Source of the DNA: Alkalibacterium thalassium
GTDB taxonomy: Bacteria; Bacillota; Bacilli; Lactobacillales; Carnobacteriaceae_A
DNA length: 37,417 nucleotides
Reading direction: 5' to 3'
NCBI RefSeq assembly: GCF_900101165.1
Contig: NZ_FNFK01000017.1
Location: forward strand, 1-37,417
The notes under the pieces are model-generated. The model did no database searches and was not told the origin of the DNA. It saw nothing but the letters and a program-made list of their open reading frames with translations. The translations under genes and the position numbers were made by a program. This document shows positions 16,330-25,835 of the stretch, piece by piece (the stretch's first letter is position 1; every line of letters begins with the position of its first letter).

Positions 16330-16626
16330 AATGAAGAGTAAAGTACACTTACAAGACAGCAACAACAGAGAGCCTGGGCGGGTGAGAGCAGGTTTGCTTG
16401 AGCAAGTGGAAAATGGACTCGAAGCAGGGTACCGAGTGTCGGATGAACAGAACATCAGACATAAGGCTGCCATGGGTGCGCCCACTACAGCGCCGAAGCA
16501 TCGCCTTCATGGGGTGCTTTTAAAGGAATCAGTCGTAAGGCTGGTTTGAATCAAGGTGGTAACACGGGCTTTTCGTCCGTCCTTAAGATTAGTTTAACCT
16601 GGTCTTGGGGACGGACGTTTTTTTTG
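16330..16626 (+). promoter_or_regulatory. T-box riboswitch 2, tandem to the first (probable tRNA-Met sensor)
   Basis: A second complete T-box follows the first with the same order: AAGTACACTTA (the first copy has AAGTACATTTA), GAGAGCCTGGGCGGGTGAG, GGAAAATGG with candidate specifier ATG, the identical AAGGTGGTAACACG core (16553-16566) and a terminator (GTCCGTCC 16575-16582 with GGACGGAC 16609-16616, then T8). Between the shared motifs the two differ a lot, so the duplication is old. No separate promoter is evident, so both are likely in one transcript. The next gene starts 20 bases after the terminator. Confidence 0.85.
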
Positions 16627-16646
16627 AAATAAAGAGGGGGAGACAG

Positions 16647-16976
16647 ATGATTGAGCTGAAAAATATAGACGTGACTTTTGAGGATAGAAAACAGACTGTA
16701 AAGGCGGTTCAGGATGTATCGTTGACCGTCGAAAAGGGCGATATTTATGGCATCGTCGGATACAGCGGAGCCGGAAAAAGTACTCTGGGACGAACTATAA
16801 ACTTACTGGATCCGGTTAATGAGCAGTCCGATCCTTACGTCAATATCATTGTTGCAAGAGAAGAAGATGCCGATAATGAAGCTTATCAGAAAGTAGATGA
16901 AGCCTATCAGGCGGAAGACACCAAAGAAGTCATTGAAGAAACATCCAAAGGCTTTTCCGTACCTGCCTGGGATTAA
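16647..16976 (+). pseudogene. MetN'-'MetQ fusion remnant of a methionine ABC importer
   Basis: The 109-residue frame starts like MetN, the ATPase of the D/L-methionine importer: [11 protein letters not shown], then [14 protein letters not shown] with Walker A (residues about 34-46) and INLL. It then switches, at about residue 55-58, to the C-terminus of MetQ, the substrate-binding lipoprotein: [18 protein letters not shown] and a tail ending SVPAWD. The rest of metN, the permease gene and most of metQ must have been removed by one in-frame deletion, assuming the ancestral order metN-metP-metQ. The ABC signature, Walker B and the lipoprotein signal are lost, so it cannot import methionine. Start 16647 is set by AAAGAGGGGGAGACAG; an upstream in-frame start at 16605 lies in the T-box terminator. 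Confidence 0.85.
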
Positions 16977-17037
16977 TCTGAAAAGTTTACGAGCGTGTTG
17001 AAAACCGTTACCTTAATGAGTGAAAGGAAGAATAAAA

Positions 17038-18234
17038 ATGAGCAGTGTATTAACGGAAACATCAATCAGAGAAGACGTGCAGGCCGGAGCAGATGAGGTC
17101 ATCGCACTGAGACGCTACTTCCACCAGTATCCTGAGGCGAGCTTAAAAGAGTATGAAACGATCAGACGAATCAAAGAAGAGCTGGATAAACTTGGTGTCC
17201 CATACGAATCAGTAGGAGAAACAGGTGCAATCGGAACGATTACAGGGCAGAAAGGGCCAGGAAAAACCATTCTTCTCCGTGCGGACATCGATGCGCTGGA
17301 GTTGGAAGACGCCAAAGAGAAGCCGTACAAATCGAAAAATCCTGGGCTACATCATGCGTGTGGTCATGACGGACATACGGCAGCCCTTCTTGGCGCAGCG
17401 AAAATCCTTAAAAAACAGGCAGCCCACTTTTCCGGAACAGTCAAATTGGCTTTTCAGCAGGCTGAAGAAATAGGGGCAGGTGCCCGTCAGTTTGTTAAAG
17501 GGGGATTCGTTGAAAACACTGATCAGGTATTCGGTCTTCATTTGGATTCCAGTGTCCCGGTCGGCAGTATCGTATCCGTTCCTGGAGCGAGGAACGCGTC
17601 ATGTGATATATTCAAGATCAATGTTCAGGGAAAAAGTGCACATGTTGCTCAGCCTGACAAAGGAGTGGATGCCTTGTTGGCTGCGGCTGCCATAACCGTT
17701 GAACTTCAAAGTATCGTAGGAAGGGAGATTAGCCCTCTGGATAACGCCGTGGTCGCGGTCGGGGTATTGAATGCAGGGACACGCTATAATATTGTAGCTA
17801 ATCACGCTGAACTGGAAGGAACCGTGCGTACATTCAGTCATGATACGAGACAGTTTGTACTGGAAGCAGTTGAGCGCGTTGCAAAGCATGTGGCTGAATC
17901 CCACAGGGCCTCGATTACGTTTGAAAACTATGATGCTGCAGCACCACTTATCAATGCTGAAGAGCCGGCAGCACGTGCGGCAAGGGTTGCTGCAGATATC
18001 GTCGGTGCAGAGCGGGTCATCACCAGTCAGCCGAAAAGTCTAGGGGCAGATGACTTTGCTGATTTCCTGGCAGAAGCCCCAGGAGTTTATGCCCGGGTAG
18101 GGACCAGGAATCTGGATGATCCGGATACCTGGTACGGCCATCATCATGAGCAATTCGATATAGATGAAAGAGGTCTGGCTTATGCGACTGAACTGCACGT
18201 CCGTTATGCATTGGATTATTTAGGAACGAATTAA
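17038..18234 (+). CDS. M20D family amidohydrolase (N-acyl amino acid / hippurate hydrolase type)
   Basis: The 398-residue metalloenzyme has RADIDALELED, HACGHDGHTAALLGAA with two metal-binding His, QQAEEIGAGA with the catalytic Glu pair, the dimerisation lid domain (about 185-300), and a late GHHHEQFDID that supplies a further ligand. Members cleave amide bonds of N-acyl amino acids. It sits in the transcript led by two Met T-boxes, behind the MetN/MetQ remnant, so it was probably part of a methionine salvage operon and may release methionine from N-acyl-methionine; that substrate is an inference. Start 17038 follows GAAAGGAAG; an upstream ATG at 17020 lacks a site. The gene looks intact. Confidence 0.88.
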   Translation: MSSVLTETSIREDVQAGADEVIALRRYFHQYPEASLKEYETIRRIKEELDKLGVPYESVGETGAIGTITGQKGPGKTILLRADIDALELEDAKEKPYKSKNPGLHHACGHDGHTAALLGAAKILKKQAAHFSGTVKLAFQQAEEIGAGARQFVKGGFVENTDQVFGLHLDSSVPVGSIVSVPGARNASCDIFKINVQGKSAHVAQPDKGVDALLAAAAITVELQSIVGREISPLDNAVVAVGVLNAGTRYNIVANHAELEGTVRTFSHDTRQFVLEAVERVAKHVAESHRASITFENYDAAAPLINAEEPAARAARVAADIVGAERVITSQPKSLGADDFADFLAEAPGVYARVGTRNLDDPDTWYGHHHEQFDIDERGLAYATELHVRYALDYLGTN

Positions 18235-18243
18235 AAACAGGAA

Positions 18244-18286
18244 AAAGGCAGGTAATAAACGGTCAGCCCGTTTATTACCTGCCTTT
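18244..18286. terminator. Strong bidirectional terminator
   Basis: A perfect 19-bp stem (18244-18262 with 18268-18286) flanked by A-run and T-run lies between the convergent amidohydrolase gene and the betaine-binding protein gene. Confidence 0.9.
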
Positions 18287-18325
18287 AATTGCGCATTACA
18301 TCAGATACAAGGTTAAAGGATCAGA

Positions 18326-19225
18326 TTATTCGCCGATTCCTTCAGTCCATTCAGATACAAGATCCGAATTGTTGTCGACCCAGTTGCGGGCAGCATCTTC
18401 AGGTTCTGCACCTTCCTGGATTTCAAGCATGACTTCTTCCATGTGGTCTGTTTCCCAGTAGAAATTATCAAGTAACTGATAAGCTTCTGGTAGGTCTTCA
18501 GATAGCCCTTCACGTACAAAAGTATCGATTGTTTCAGCTTCTCCGAAAGAACCTTCTGGATCTTCAAGATATTTCAAGTCATAAGAAGAGAACTTCCAGT
18601 GAGGAGACCATCCAGTTACGATAATTTCATCCTCATTCTGGTATGCAGTAGTCAGTTCCTGGACCATTGCACCTGAAGAAGATGTCTGTACGTTCCATCC
18701 GTCAAGATTTTCGTAATCCTCTAAAGCTTGCTCAGCTGCAGCGACAACACCAGCACCTGCTTCGATTCCTGTAATTGTCTGACCCGCTTCATCTGAAAGA
18801 TCAGCAATAGAATCAACATCCATATATTCAGGAACGACTAATCCAATTACGGCCCCTTCAAGGTTTGTTCCTAGGTGTTCCATTCTGTCTGAATACTCAT
18901 CAAATTGTGCTTGGTGAGTACCAGGCAGCCATGCAGCAACCATTGCGTCTGCGTCTCCAGAAGCGACTGCTTCCCACATGATTGCATTGTCAAGAGCTGT
19001 CAAAGTAACGTCGTATCCCAAATCTTCAAGTACTTCTCCAACGACGTGTGTTGAAGCAATCTCTGAATCCCAGCTTACATAAGATAAAGTAATTTCATCA
19101 CCATCGACAACTGTTTCAATTTCTTCACCGTTGTCTGCAGTGTCGCCATTATCTTCACATGCTGCTAAAAATAATACTGATGCAGATGCTGCTGTTAGTC
19201 CAAACTTTTTCCATGTCATATCCAA
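18326..19225 (-). CDS. opuAC: Glycine betaine/proline-type osmoprotectant-binding lipoprotein
   Basis: The protein of about 299 residues is the external binding component of an OpuA/Gbu-type importer. A signal peptide ends in the lipobox LAAC (Cys 23 from the TTG start), followed by an acidic linker and the OpuAC-type domain (ITLSYVSWDSEIASTHVVGE, then DNAIMWEAVASGDADAMVAAW). Tryptophans such as those in MWEA, AAWLPG and GWSPHW probably form the aromatic cage around the trimethylammonium group. The start is uncertain: TTG 19225 sits nine bases after AAGGAG, ATG 19219 a little further; an ATG at 19243 overlaps the ribosome site itself. It is the last gene of a three-gene minus-strand operon. 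Confidence 0.9.
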   Translation of the reverse strand: MDMTWKKFGLTAASASVLFLAACEDNGDTADNGEEIETVVDGDEITLSYVSWDSEIASTHVVGEVLEDLGYDVTLTALDNAIMWEAVASGDADAMVAAWLPGTHQAQFDEYSDRMEHLGTNLEGAVIGLVVPEYMDVDSIADLSDEAGQTITGIEAGAGVVAAAEQALEDYENLDGWNVQTSSSGAMVQELTTAYQNEDEIIVTGWSPHWKFSSYDLKYLEDPEGSFGEAETIDTFVREGLSEDLPEAYQLLDNFYWETDHMEEVMLEIQEGAEPEDAARNWVDNNSDLVSEWTEGIGE

Positions 19226-19275
19226 AATAAATCTCTCCTTCATAGTTTTGAGTGTATTTATTGTACTGTGTTTGC

Positions 19276-20130
19276 TTAATTATCTGATTTATTGAAGCCT
19301 TGCAGTACGCGGTCTAGAATGATTGCCAGTACCACTAAAGCAAATCCGGCAACGAATCCAGGCCCAACTTGGGCACGCTGGAGAGCATTGATGACGCGTT
19401 CACCTAATCCAGGCGCTCCGATCATTGAGGCAATAACAACCATTGAGAGTGCAAGCAGTACAGTCTGGTTTATTCCTGCCATAATAGTCGGTTTAGCCAG
19501 AGGCAGTTCAACTTTGAACAGACGCTGTGATCCGGTACTACCAAATGATTCTGCTGCTTCGATCATTTCATCAGGGACCTGACGGATACCCAGGTTCGTG
19601 AAGCGGACAGTTGGGGGCAGAGCGAAAATAACAGCTGAGAATACACCGGGTACCATACCGATTCCGAAAAACGCAACGGCTGGAATAAGGTATACGAATG
19701 CCGGCATTGTCTGCATAAAGTCAAGAATTGGGGTAATGATCCAGTTGGCTGTCCGGCTCTTGGCCATCCAGATTCCAACAGGCACACCGATCAGTATGGA
19801 AAGCAGACTGGCAACGAGCACAAGCGTGATCGTGTACATTAATGGATCCCATAATCCCTGGTTATGGATGTAAAGTAGTCCCAATAGTGTAAAAACAGGC
19901 AGTCCGAGTTTTTTGCGGCCAGCAAAGTATGCCAAAGCCACAAGCAGGACGATGAATAGGAGCGGCGGGATAAATAGAAGCAGATCTGTAATGCCATCCA
20001 TCAGCCATGCGCCACCGTCACGAATTGCTCCAAAGAACCAAGACAGGTTCTGTGTCAGCCAGGTGATGATATTGGCCATCCATTCCGATACGGGTAAACG
20101 GGGGATCTGGTCTAATATACTATTGTTCAT
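19276..20130 (-). CDS. opuAB: Glycine betaine/proline ABC importer permease
   Basis: The 284-residue membrane protein has an N-terminal amphipathic part and about six to seven helices. The ABC-permease coupling motif is seen in [20 protein letters not shown] (about 200-219), where EAA and G are conserved. [18 protein letters not shown] is typical of the OpuAB/ProW group. It starts with ATG 20130, overlapping the end of the ATPase gene by 11 bases, so translation is coupled. It transports glycine betaine or related compatible solutes with the flanking ATPase and lipoprotein. Confidence 0.93.
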   Translation of the reverse strand: MNNSILDQIPRLPVSEWMANIITWLTQNLSWFFGAIRDGGAWLMDGITDLLLFIPPLLFIVLLVALAYFAGRKKLGLPVFTLLGLLYIHNQGLWDPLMYTITLVLVASLLSILIGVPVGIWMAKSRTANWIITPILDFMQTMPAFVYLIPAVAFFGIGMVPGVFSAVIFALPPTVRFTNLGIRQVPDEMIEAAESFGSTGSQRLFKVELPLAKPTIMAGINQTVLLALSMVVIASMIGAPGLGERVINALQRAQVGPGFVAGFALVVLAIILDRVLQGFNKSDN

Positions 20131-21331
20131 CTACTGTTTCCTCCTCTCGCTCTTTCACTAATGCACCAAGGACGAGTCCTCGGATAACGATACCAAGCAG
20201 CTTGTCTTCTCCATCAACAATGGCGACTGGAGTCTGACTATTATGAATGACATCGTATAATTCATGAATCAAAGTTTCTTTATGAACTTTAGGAATATCC
20301 GTGCGGACGATTTCCTGCAGATCTTTCTTGTCCTGTTTTACTGCCTCCAGAACATCTTCATCCGTGACGTAGCCTTTCAGCACATTGTTTTTATCGACAA
20401 CAAGCATGCTGGACAAATTATCAGCCTTCATACGCTGCATAGCCACACGCGGGCCACTCTGCTTGATACGAAGAGTTTGAGGGCGTTCCATGATGTTTTC
20501 TGCTGTCAGAACTTTAGAACGGTCGACATCTTCAACGAAACGTTCAACATATTCGTTGGCAGGATTCGTCAGGATCTCTTCGCCTGTTCCTACTTGCACG
20601 ACTTCACCGTCTTTCATGATGGCAATGCGGTCACCGATTCGCAGCGATTCATTTAAGTCATGTGTAATGAAAATAATCGTTTTGTGCATCGTGTCCTGCA
20701 TTTCAAGCAGTTCATCCTGCATGTCACGTCTGATCAACGGGTCAAGTGCTGAGAACGCTTCGTCCATAAGCAGGATTTCAGGATCATTTGCAAGCGCACG
20801 TGCCAGTCCGACACGCTGCTGCATCCCGCCAGATAACTGATTAGGACGCTGGTTCTTATATGGAAGAAGACCGGCATTATCCAGGGCACGTTCAGCTTTC
20901 TCCTGACGTTCTGCCTTGTCTACTCCCTGAACTTCCAGTCCATACTCAGTATTTTCCAAAATTGTACGGTGCGGGAATAATCCAAAGTTCTGGAATACCA
21001 TAGATACTTTTTCACGACGGACTTTTCTTAATTGCTCTTTATCCATCTTAGCAATGTCATCCCCATCGATCAGGATGTTGCCTTCAGTCGGTTCGATCAG
21101 TCTGTTCAGCATACGAACCAGTGTAGATTTACCACTACCGGATAATCCCATAATGACAAATATTTCACCTTGTTCTACTTTAAAGCTGGCTTTATTTACA
21201 CCAACGGTTGCGCCTGTCTTTTCAAGAATGTCTTCTTTTGAATGACCCTTCTTTACTAATTCAAGTGCCTGACGTTCTTTCTTTCCGAAAATTTTCGTCA
21301 GATTCTGTATTTCTACCTTAGTAGTCAACAA
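20120..21331 (-). CDS. opuAA: Glycine betaine/proline ABC importer ATPase with CBS domains
   Basis: The 403-residue ATPase has the long N-terminal region of the OpuAA/ProV/GbuA family ([20 protein letters not shown], about 15-34), Walker [10 protein letters not shown] (62-70), signature LSGGMQQR, Walker [13 protein letters not shown] and switch His in FITHDL. Two C-terminal CBS domains (about 280-395) are the part that senses ionic strength or cyclic-di-AMP in related OpuA systems, so post-translational control by salt is likely. Start is TTG 21331 (or the next TTG) behind AAGGAGG. It is the first gene of the operon, divergent from the ectoine importer. Confidence 0.95.
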   Translation of the reverse strand: MLTTKVEIQNLTKIFGKKERQALELVKKGHSKEDILEKTGATVGVNKASFKVEQGEIFVIMGLSGSGKSTLVRMLNRLIEPTEGNILIDGDDIAKMDKEQLRKVRREKVSMVFQNFGLFPHRTILENTEYGLEVQGVDKAERQEKAERALDNAGLLPYKNQRPNQLSGGMQQRVGLARALANDPEILLMDEAFSALDPLIRRDMQDELLEMQDTMHKTIIFITHDLNESLRIGDRIAIMKDGEVVQVGTGEEILTNPANEYVERFVEDVDRSKVLTAENIMERPQTLRIKQSGPRVAMQRMKADNLSSMLVVDKNNVLKGYVTDEDVLEAVKQDKKDLQEIVRTDIPKVHKETLIHELYDVIHNSQTPVAIVDGEDKLLGIVIRGLVLGALVKEREEETVDEQ

Positions 21332-21820
21332 GTTGTCCTCCTTGTATTTTAATTTGTTTTAAACTTTGACGATAATACGTCGCTGACAGAAAGCAAGTGT
21401 TGTCTTCTGCCTACGCTCCACTATTCAATGTACCAAAACAATTTAGTAGTGTAAAACCATACGCCTTTACAGCACTTTATGAGAAGAAATGTTATCGTTT
21501 ACTAAACCCGTAATCAAACAATTCTAAGAATTTGATTAGAAATGACAAAATTGTTTTAAATTTACCTTTTTTTGAAAAATATTTACCATTTCCAACTTAA
21601 ACTTGTCACCATCCGTTTAATTTGACCTTTATAAATTAACTTTGTTAATGTAGATATGTGTCTCACGTAAAAATGGCTAAATCTGTGTCTGGAAATTAAT
21701 CATCATTTTACTGTTCTATCATACAGTATCAGGCGGGGCAGACGAGGATTCTGATAAGAAATCAGTACAATTTACAGTGAGAATCGAAAAGAGTAATCAA
21801 AGAACAGGAGGAAAGAGGGA
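21332..21820. promoter_or_regulatory. Divergent intergenic region between two osmoprotectant operons
   Basis: No gene is seen in these ~490 bases, which are very AT-rich in the middle (21480-21660). TTGACC (21622-21627) with TAATGT 18 bases later is a weak candidate promoter for the ehu operon, leaving a leader of about 170 bases. No convincing promoter for the minus-strand operon could be fixed by eye. The length and base composition fit complex osmotic control, but no operator was identified. Confidence 0.35.
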
Positions 21821-22702
21821 ATGAAAGGAATTAGAAGAAAAGGTTTGCTGTCAATAGTAGCTCTTTCTACCGCAACAATATTGAGTGGGTGTCAGCTCTT
21901 CGGTGCAGATGAAGATGAAACAACTCTTGAGCGCGTGAAGCGCGAAGGAGAAGTTACAGTTGGTTTTGCAAATGAGCAGCCTTATGCCTATCAGACAGCT
22001 GAAGGAGAACTGACAGGCTCATCTGTAGAAATTGCCCGACAGATTATGGAAAATCTCGGCGTCACAGAAATGAATGGCGTGCTGACTGAATTCGCGTCAT
22101 TAATACCAGGACTCCAGGCTGAGAGATTTGACATGGTAACAGCAGGAATGTTCATTACTCCAGGACGTGCTTCAGCTGATCATGTTCAGTTTGCGAATCC
22201 GGAGTACACGATCGGACAGGCTATTGCAGTTGAAGCTGGAAATCCTTTAGATCTGCACTCATACGAAGACATTGCTGAAAATGATGATGCCATCGTTGCT
22301 GTGCCTTCTGGAACGGTAGAGTACGACTTTCTGCTGGATGTCGGAGTACCTGAGGGACGGATCGTTACCGTGCCGGATATGCCGTCAGCGCTTGCCGCAC
22401 TTCAGGCTGGCCGTGCAGATGTCATTACAGCGACCGGACCGTCTCTGCAATCGATTCTGGATACAGCAGCTGATGACTCAATCGAACGTGTGGAAGACTT
22501 TACTCAGCCGGTGATCGATGGTGAGGAAGTCATCAACTATGGAGCAACAGTATTTAGAGATACCGATGAAGATTTCATTAATGCGTTCAATGAAGAACTG
22601 GAAAATCTAAAAGAATCCGGGGAGCTGCTTGAAATCATTGAACAGTTCGGATTCACTGAAGAAGATCTTCCGGGAGATGCAACTGTTGAAGACGCATTAT
22701 AA
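21821..22702 (+). CDS. ehuB: Ectoine/hydroxyectoine-type ABC importer substrate-binding lipoprotein
   Basis: The 293-residue lipoprotein has a lipobox ending LSGC (Cys 24) and an SBP family 3 fold. It matches the EhuB pattern: LERVKREGEVTVGFANEQPY (about 37-56), GVLTEFASLIPGLQAERFD, MVTAGMFITPGRA and VAVPSGTVEYDFL. EhuB binds ectoine and hydroxyectoine outside the membrane. The four-gene order ehuB-C-D-A is complete here. No ectoine-degradation genes (eut/doe) lie nearby, so uptake for osmoprotection is more likely than use as food. GAACAGGAGGAAAGAGGG precedes the start. A polar amino acid importer is the main alternative. Confidence 0.85.
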   Translation: MKGIRRKGLLSIVALSTATILSGCQLFGADEDETTLERVKREGEVTVGFANEQPYAYQTAEGELTGSSVEIARQIMENLGVTEMNGVLTEFASLIPGLQAERFDMVTAGMFITPGRASADHVQFANPEYTIGQAIAVEAGNPLDLHSYEDIAENDDAIVAVPSGTVEYDFLLDVGVPEGRIVTVPDMPSALAALQAGRADVITATGPSLQSILDTAADDSIERVEDFTQPVIDGEEVINYGATVFRDTDEDFINAFNEELENLKESGELLEIIEQFGFTEEDLPGDATVEDAL

Positions 22703-22743
22703 TATAGAAGAAACAAGATGAGGACGAAAAGGAGTGGACATTC

Positions 22744-23391
22744 ATGAGTTTTTGGGAGCTGATTGTTTCACTGCTCGGCCAAGGACTGGTCATCACACTG
22801 CTGACGACTGTTCTTGCTGCTATCCTGGCATTAGTGCTTGGGTTTATAGGCGGGCTGATGAGACTTTCTAAGAATAAATTTATACGATTCATTGTAGCAA
22901 TATATGTCGAAGTGTTTAGGGGGACGTCGCTGCTGGTCCAGTTGTTCTGGATCTATTTTGTTTTACCTATGTTTGGGCTGAGGATGTCTGCACTGACTGC
23001 TGCTGTTCTGGCGATAGGTTTGAACTACGGAGCCTATACATCAGAAGTTGTACGAAGTGGGATCCAGTCAGTTGATGAAGGTCAGACGGAAGCAAGTATT
23101 GCACTTAACTTCACTCGCGTACAGCGCATGAGACGAATCATTATCCCTCAGGCATTTATCATGATGTTGCCGAATCTGGGGAACCAGCTGATTGAGCTGT
23201 TCAAAAGTACTTCCCTAGTGGCGCTAATTACATTGACTGATTTGACATATCAGGCAAATGTACTGAATGCAACAACGCTGCAGACCACACAGATATTCAC
23301 TGCACTGCTCGTGATCTATTTTGTTATAGCTTGGCCTATGACAAAAGGAATGAAAATGTTGGAGCGCAAAATGACAGAAGGGAGGATGTAA
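22744..23391 (+). CDS. ehuC: Ectoine/hydroxyectoine ABC importer permease EhuC
   Basis: The 215-residue polar-amino-acid-type permease has about five helices and the motifs VEVFRGTSLLVQLFWIYF (about 56-73), NYGAYTSEVVRSGIQSVDEGQ and the coupling loop EASIALNFTRVQRMRRIIIPQA. It probably pairs with EhuD as a heterodimer. It lies 41 bases after ehuB and 6 before ehuD. Confidence 0.88.
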   Translation: MSFWELIVSLLGQGLVITLLTTVLAAILALVLGFIGGLMRLSKNKFIRFIVAIYVEVFRGTSLLVQLFWIYFVLPMFGLRMSALTAAVLAIGLNYGAYTSEVVRSGIQSVDEGQTEASIALNFTRVQRMRRIIIPQAFIMMLPNLGNQLIELFKSTSLVALITLTDLTYQANVLNATTLQTTQIFTALLVIYFVIAWPMTKGMKMLERKMTEGRM

Positions 23392-23397
23392 GAGATT

Positions 23398-24051
23398 ATG
23401 TGGGATTGGAATTATGCCTTCGAAGTCTTACCGGATATCGCTTCTGCCTTGTGGGTGACGATCAGTGCTACACTAGTTGGCTTTGTATTAGCGTTAGTTG
23501 TTGGACTAATATGGACACTCCTGATTCGGTCGAATAATAAAATCATATCTAATGTAGCTGATGGAATTGTGAAATTCATCAGAAATACACCTCTGCTGGT
23601 TCAGCTGTATTTCATCTTTTATGTCTTTCCGCAATTTGGACTTTCACTTGAGCCATTCACGGCGGGTGTTATCGGTCTGGGGCTGCACTACAGTACTTAC
23701 CTTTCAGAGGTCTACAGAAGTGGGATAGAATCAGTAGGACCGGGTCAATGGGAAGTGGCAACTGCACTTAACTTTGATACAAGAAAAACATGGACACGTA
23801 TTATCCTGCCGCAGGCTATACCGCCTGTATTGCCGGTCATCGGGAACTACTTTATTACGATGTTCAAGGAAACCCCGCTTCTGTCGGCCATTACCTTAGT
23901 AGAAATACTTCAGACCGCTCAGAATATAGGAGCAAGCACATTCAGATACACAGAACCACTGACTATTGTAGGGGTACTCTTCCTGCTGCTCAGTTATCCA
24001 GCCTCCGTCGCGCTTAGACAGCTGGAAATACGAGTAACCGAACGTTATTAA
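23398..24051 (+). CDS. ehuD: Ectoine/hydroxyectoine ABC importer permease EhuD
   Basis: The 217-residue permease resembles EhuC in layout, with IRNTPLLVQLYFIFYV, HYSTYLSEVYRSGIESVGPG and coupling loop EVATALNFDTRKTWTRIILPQA. The start ATG at 23398 lies directly after GGAGGATGTAAGAGATT, inside the end of ehuC. The spacing of 6 bases suggests coupled translation. Confidence 0.88.
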   Translation: MWDWNYAFEVLPDIASALWVTISATLVGFVLALVVGLIWTLLIRSNNKIISNVADGIVKFIRNTPLLVQLYFIFYVFPQFGLSLEPFTAGVIGLGLHYSTYLSEVYRSGIESVGPGQWEVATALNFDTRKTWTRIILPQAIPPVLPVIGNYFITMFKETPLLSAITLVEILQTAQNIGASTFRYTEPLTIVGVLFLLLSYPASVALRQLEIRVTERY

Positions 24052-24067
24052 TGGAAGGAGAAGAAGA

Positions 24068-24859
24068 ATGAGTGAACCAATTGTAAGATATAACAATGTA
24101 ACTAAATACTTCGATGATCTTCAGGTACTGGACGGCATCGATTTTGAAATCCAGCCGGGAGAAAAAGTGGCGCTGATCGGTCCATCTGGTTCAGGTAAAA
24201 CAACCTTTGCCCGATTGCTGATGACGCTAGAGGAAATCACTGACGGAACGATCGAAGTCGAAGGTGATTACCTGTGGCACGAACAGGATGATAATGGTGA
24301 TCTGAAACCAGCGAGTACGGACCACTTGAGAAAAGTCCGTTCAAACATTGGAATGGTCTTCCAGCACTTCCATCTTTTCCCGCACATGACCGTTCTAGAA
24401 AATGTAATGGAAGCTCCTGTGACTGTTCAGGGGAGAGATAAAAAGGAAGCAAAAAAATCTGCAGAGGACATGCTTGACAAAGTGGGACTGCTGGATAAGG
24501 CAGATACCTACCCTGCACAGCTTTCCGGTGGGCAAAAGCAGCGTGTGGCAATTGCCCGTGCATTGGTCATGGACCCTAAAGTGCTGATCTTTGATGAGCC
24601 GACTTCTGCGCTGGATCCTGAACTTGTCGGTGAAGTGCTTGATGTCATCAAGGACATTGCCGACCAGGGGGATACTTCCATCCTTCTGATTACCCATGAG
24701 ATGGACTTTGCCAAAGAAGTGGCTGACCGTATCGCGTTCTTTGATGGAGGGAAAATCATCGAAGATGGCCCGCCGTCAGAAATTCTGTACAACCCACAGG
24801 CACCTCGCCTGAAAGAATTCCTGGAACGTTTCATGAATACTCAGTCATCACCTGAATAA
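24068..24859 (+). CDS. ehuA: Ectoine/hydroxyectoine ABC importer ATPase EhuA
   Basis: The 263-residue ATPase has Walker A GPSGSGKTT (38-46), Q-loop VFQHFHLFPHMTVLENV, signature LSGGQKQR, Walker B VLIFDEPTSALDPELVGEVL and switch His in LLITHEMDFAKEV. It belongs to the GlnQ/HisP group that powers polar amino acid and ectoine uptake. An insert around EGDYLWHEQDDNGDLKPAS (about 61-79) is typical of EhuA. It is the last gene of the operon, followed by a strong terminator. GGAAGGAGAAGA precedes the start. Confidence 0.9.
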   Translation: MSEPIVRYNNVTKYFDDLQVLDGIDFEIQPGEKVALIGPSGSGKTTFARLLMTLEEITDGTIEVEGDYLWHEQDDNGDLKPASTDHLRKVRSNIGMVFQHFHLFPHMTVLENVMEAPVTVQGRDKKEAKKSAEDMLDKVGLLDKADTYPAQLSGGQKQRVAIARALVMDPKVLIFDEPTSALDPELVGEVLDVIKDIADQGDTSILLITHEMDFAKEVADRIAFFDGGKIIEDGPPSEILYNPQAPRLKEFLERFMNTQSSPE

Positions 24860-24905
24860 GAAAAACCGAACAGGCTAACTCAAAACTCTTCAGTCTATAA
24901 TCAAT

Positions 24906-24947
24906 ACGCCAGCTCCTCGCATTATCGTGAGGGTGCTGGCGTTTTTT
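24906..24947 (+). terminator. Terminator of the ehuBCDA operon
   Basis: ACGCCAGC (24906-24913) pairs with GCTGGCGT (24935-24942), with an inner CCTC/GAGG stem, followed by a T6 run. Confidence 0.88.
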
Positions 24948-25002
24948 GATTAAATGAGTCAGTTGAGAAGGCGATCAGCATCCGACTTTCAAGGCTGTCA
25001 GC

Positions 25003-25821
25003 TTAGGACTCTTTCAATAGAAGAGACAATTTATAAACGTAATCGTCATATTTTTTGAAAGACAGTTCGTCGAGTGCAAGGTCTTCCACGAAGTGAGAGC
25101 CAACTATGAGCTGTTCCTTTTCTGCATGGACCAGCATCGAGGCATAACCCTTGAGTACATCGTCATCGCCTCCCTTGAAGTATCCGGTCAGGTACTGTCC
25201 CCCGGGTAAAATGAAGTTACACAAAGACTGATCTGAGACTTCGGTATATAAAAATCCGCTGTAGTTTTCTGATTCCTGGCTGACTTCCTCGACGGGAACG
25301 ATTAGCCCTTCCAGAAAAGTGGTCTGAGCGGTCTTCTTATCTAAAGAGGCATAATGTGTTGTATAAGCTTGGTAATAGGAACGCGTATCCAGAACGTTGT
25401 CGATCCTGGTAGTCAGCATATGCCGGGCAGAGAACGATTCAATTTGGAACCCGGAAGACAAACTGGCGAGGGTTTCGTCTGTAACACGTTTCTTTTCTCT
25501 CATAGCTTGTTCCAGACGATTCAGCCGAGCAATTTTTTTCTGCAGAGCATTTGCTTCTTTTGAAAGCAGCTGTGAAAAACGTTCGGGCGATCGGTTGTCA
25601 AGGAAATCCCTAATGTTATTAAGCGGGACGCCGATTTCTTTGAGAGCGGAAATGACTGAGAAGGTTTCAACTTGCTTCAGTGAGTAATACCGGTAGCCAT
25701 TTTCTTTAACATAGGCTGGTTTGAACAAGCCTTTTTCATCATAAAAGAAGAGTGTATGCTTAGACACACCCACTAATCTGGCAAAACGCCCAGTAGTGAT
25801 GTAAGCGGATTGTTTGACCAT
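25003..25821 (-). CDS. MerR family transcriptional regulator with C-terminal effector-binding domain
   Basis: The 272-residue protein has an N-terminal MerR helix-turn-helix ([26 protein letters not shown], residues 8-33, read in two parts), wing region [14 protein letters not shown], a dimerising coiled-coil (about 75-115) and a GyrI/BmrR-like C-terminal domain (about 120-272), usually binding hydrophobic or cationic compounds. MerR proteins twist promoters with a 19-base spacer, and one lies right beside its start (25836-25866). It is divergent from a small membrane protein gene, its likely target. The start at 25821 has only a weak G-rich site (GGGGGAAATT). Effector unknown. Confidence 0.9.
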   Translation of the reverse strand: MVKQSAYITTGRFARLVGVSKHTLFFYDEKGLFKPAYVKENGYRYYSLKQVETFSVISALKEIGVPLNNIRDFLDNRSPERFSQLLSKEANALQKKIARLNRLEQAMREKKRVTDETLASLSSGFQIESFSARHMLTTRIDNVLDTRSYYQAYTTHYASLDKKTAQTTFLEGLIVPVEEVSQESENYSGFLYTEVSDQSLCNFILPGGQYLTGYFKGGDDDVLKGYASMLVHAEKEQLIVGSHFVEDLALDELSFKKYDDYVYKLSLLLKES

Positions 25822-25835
25822 ATAAAATTTCCCCC

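Noticed and set aside
15960..16626. SAM riboswitch as explanation of the leader before the MetN remnant
   Set aside because: The AAGGTGGTAACACG core and the Stem I motifs are those of T-boxes; no SAM-I core was seen.
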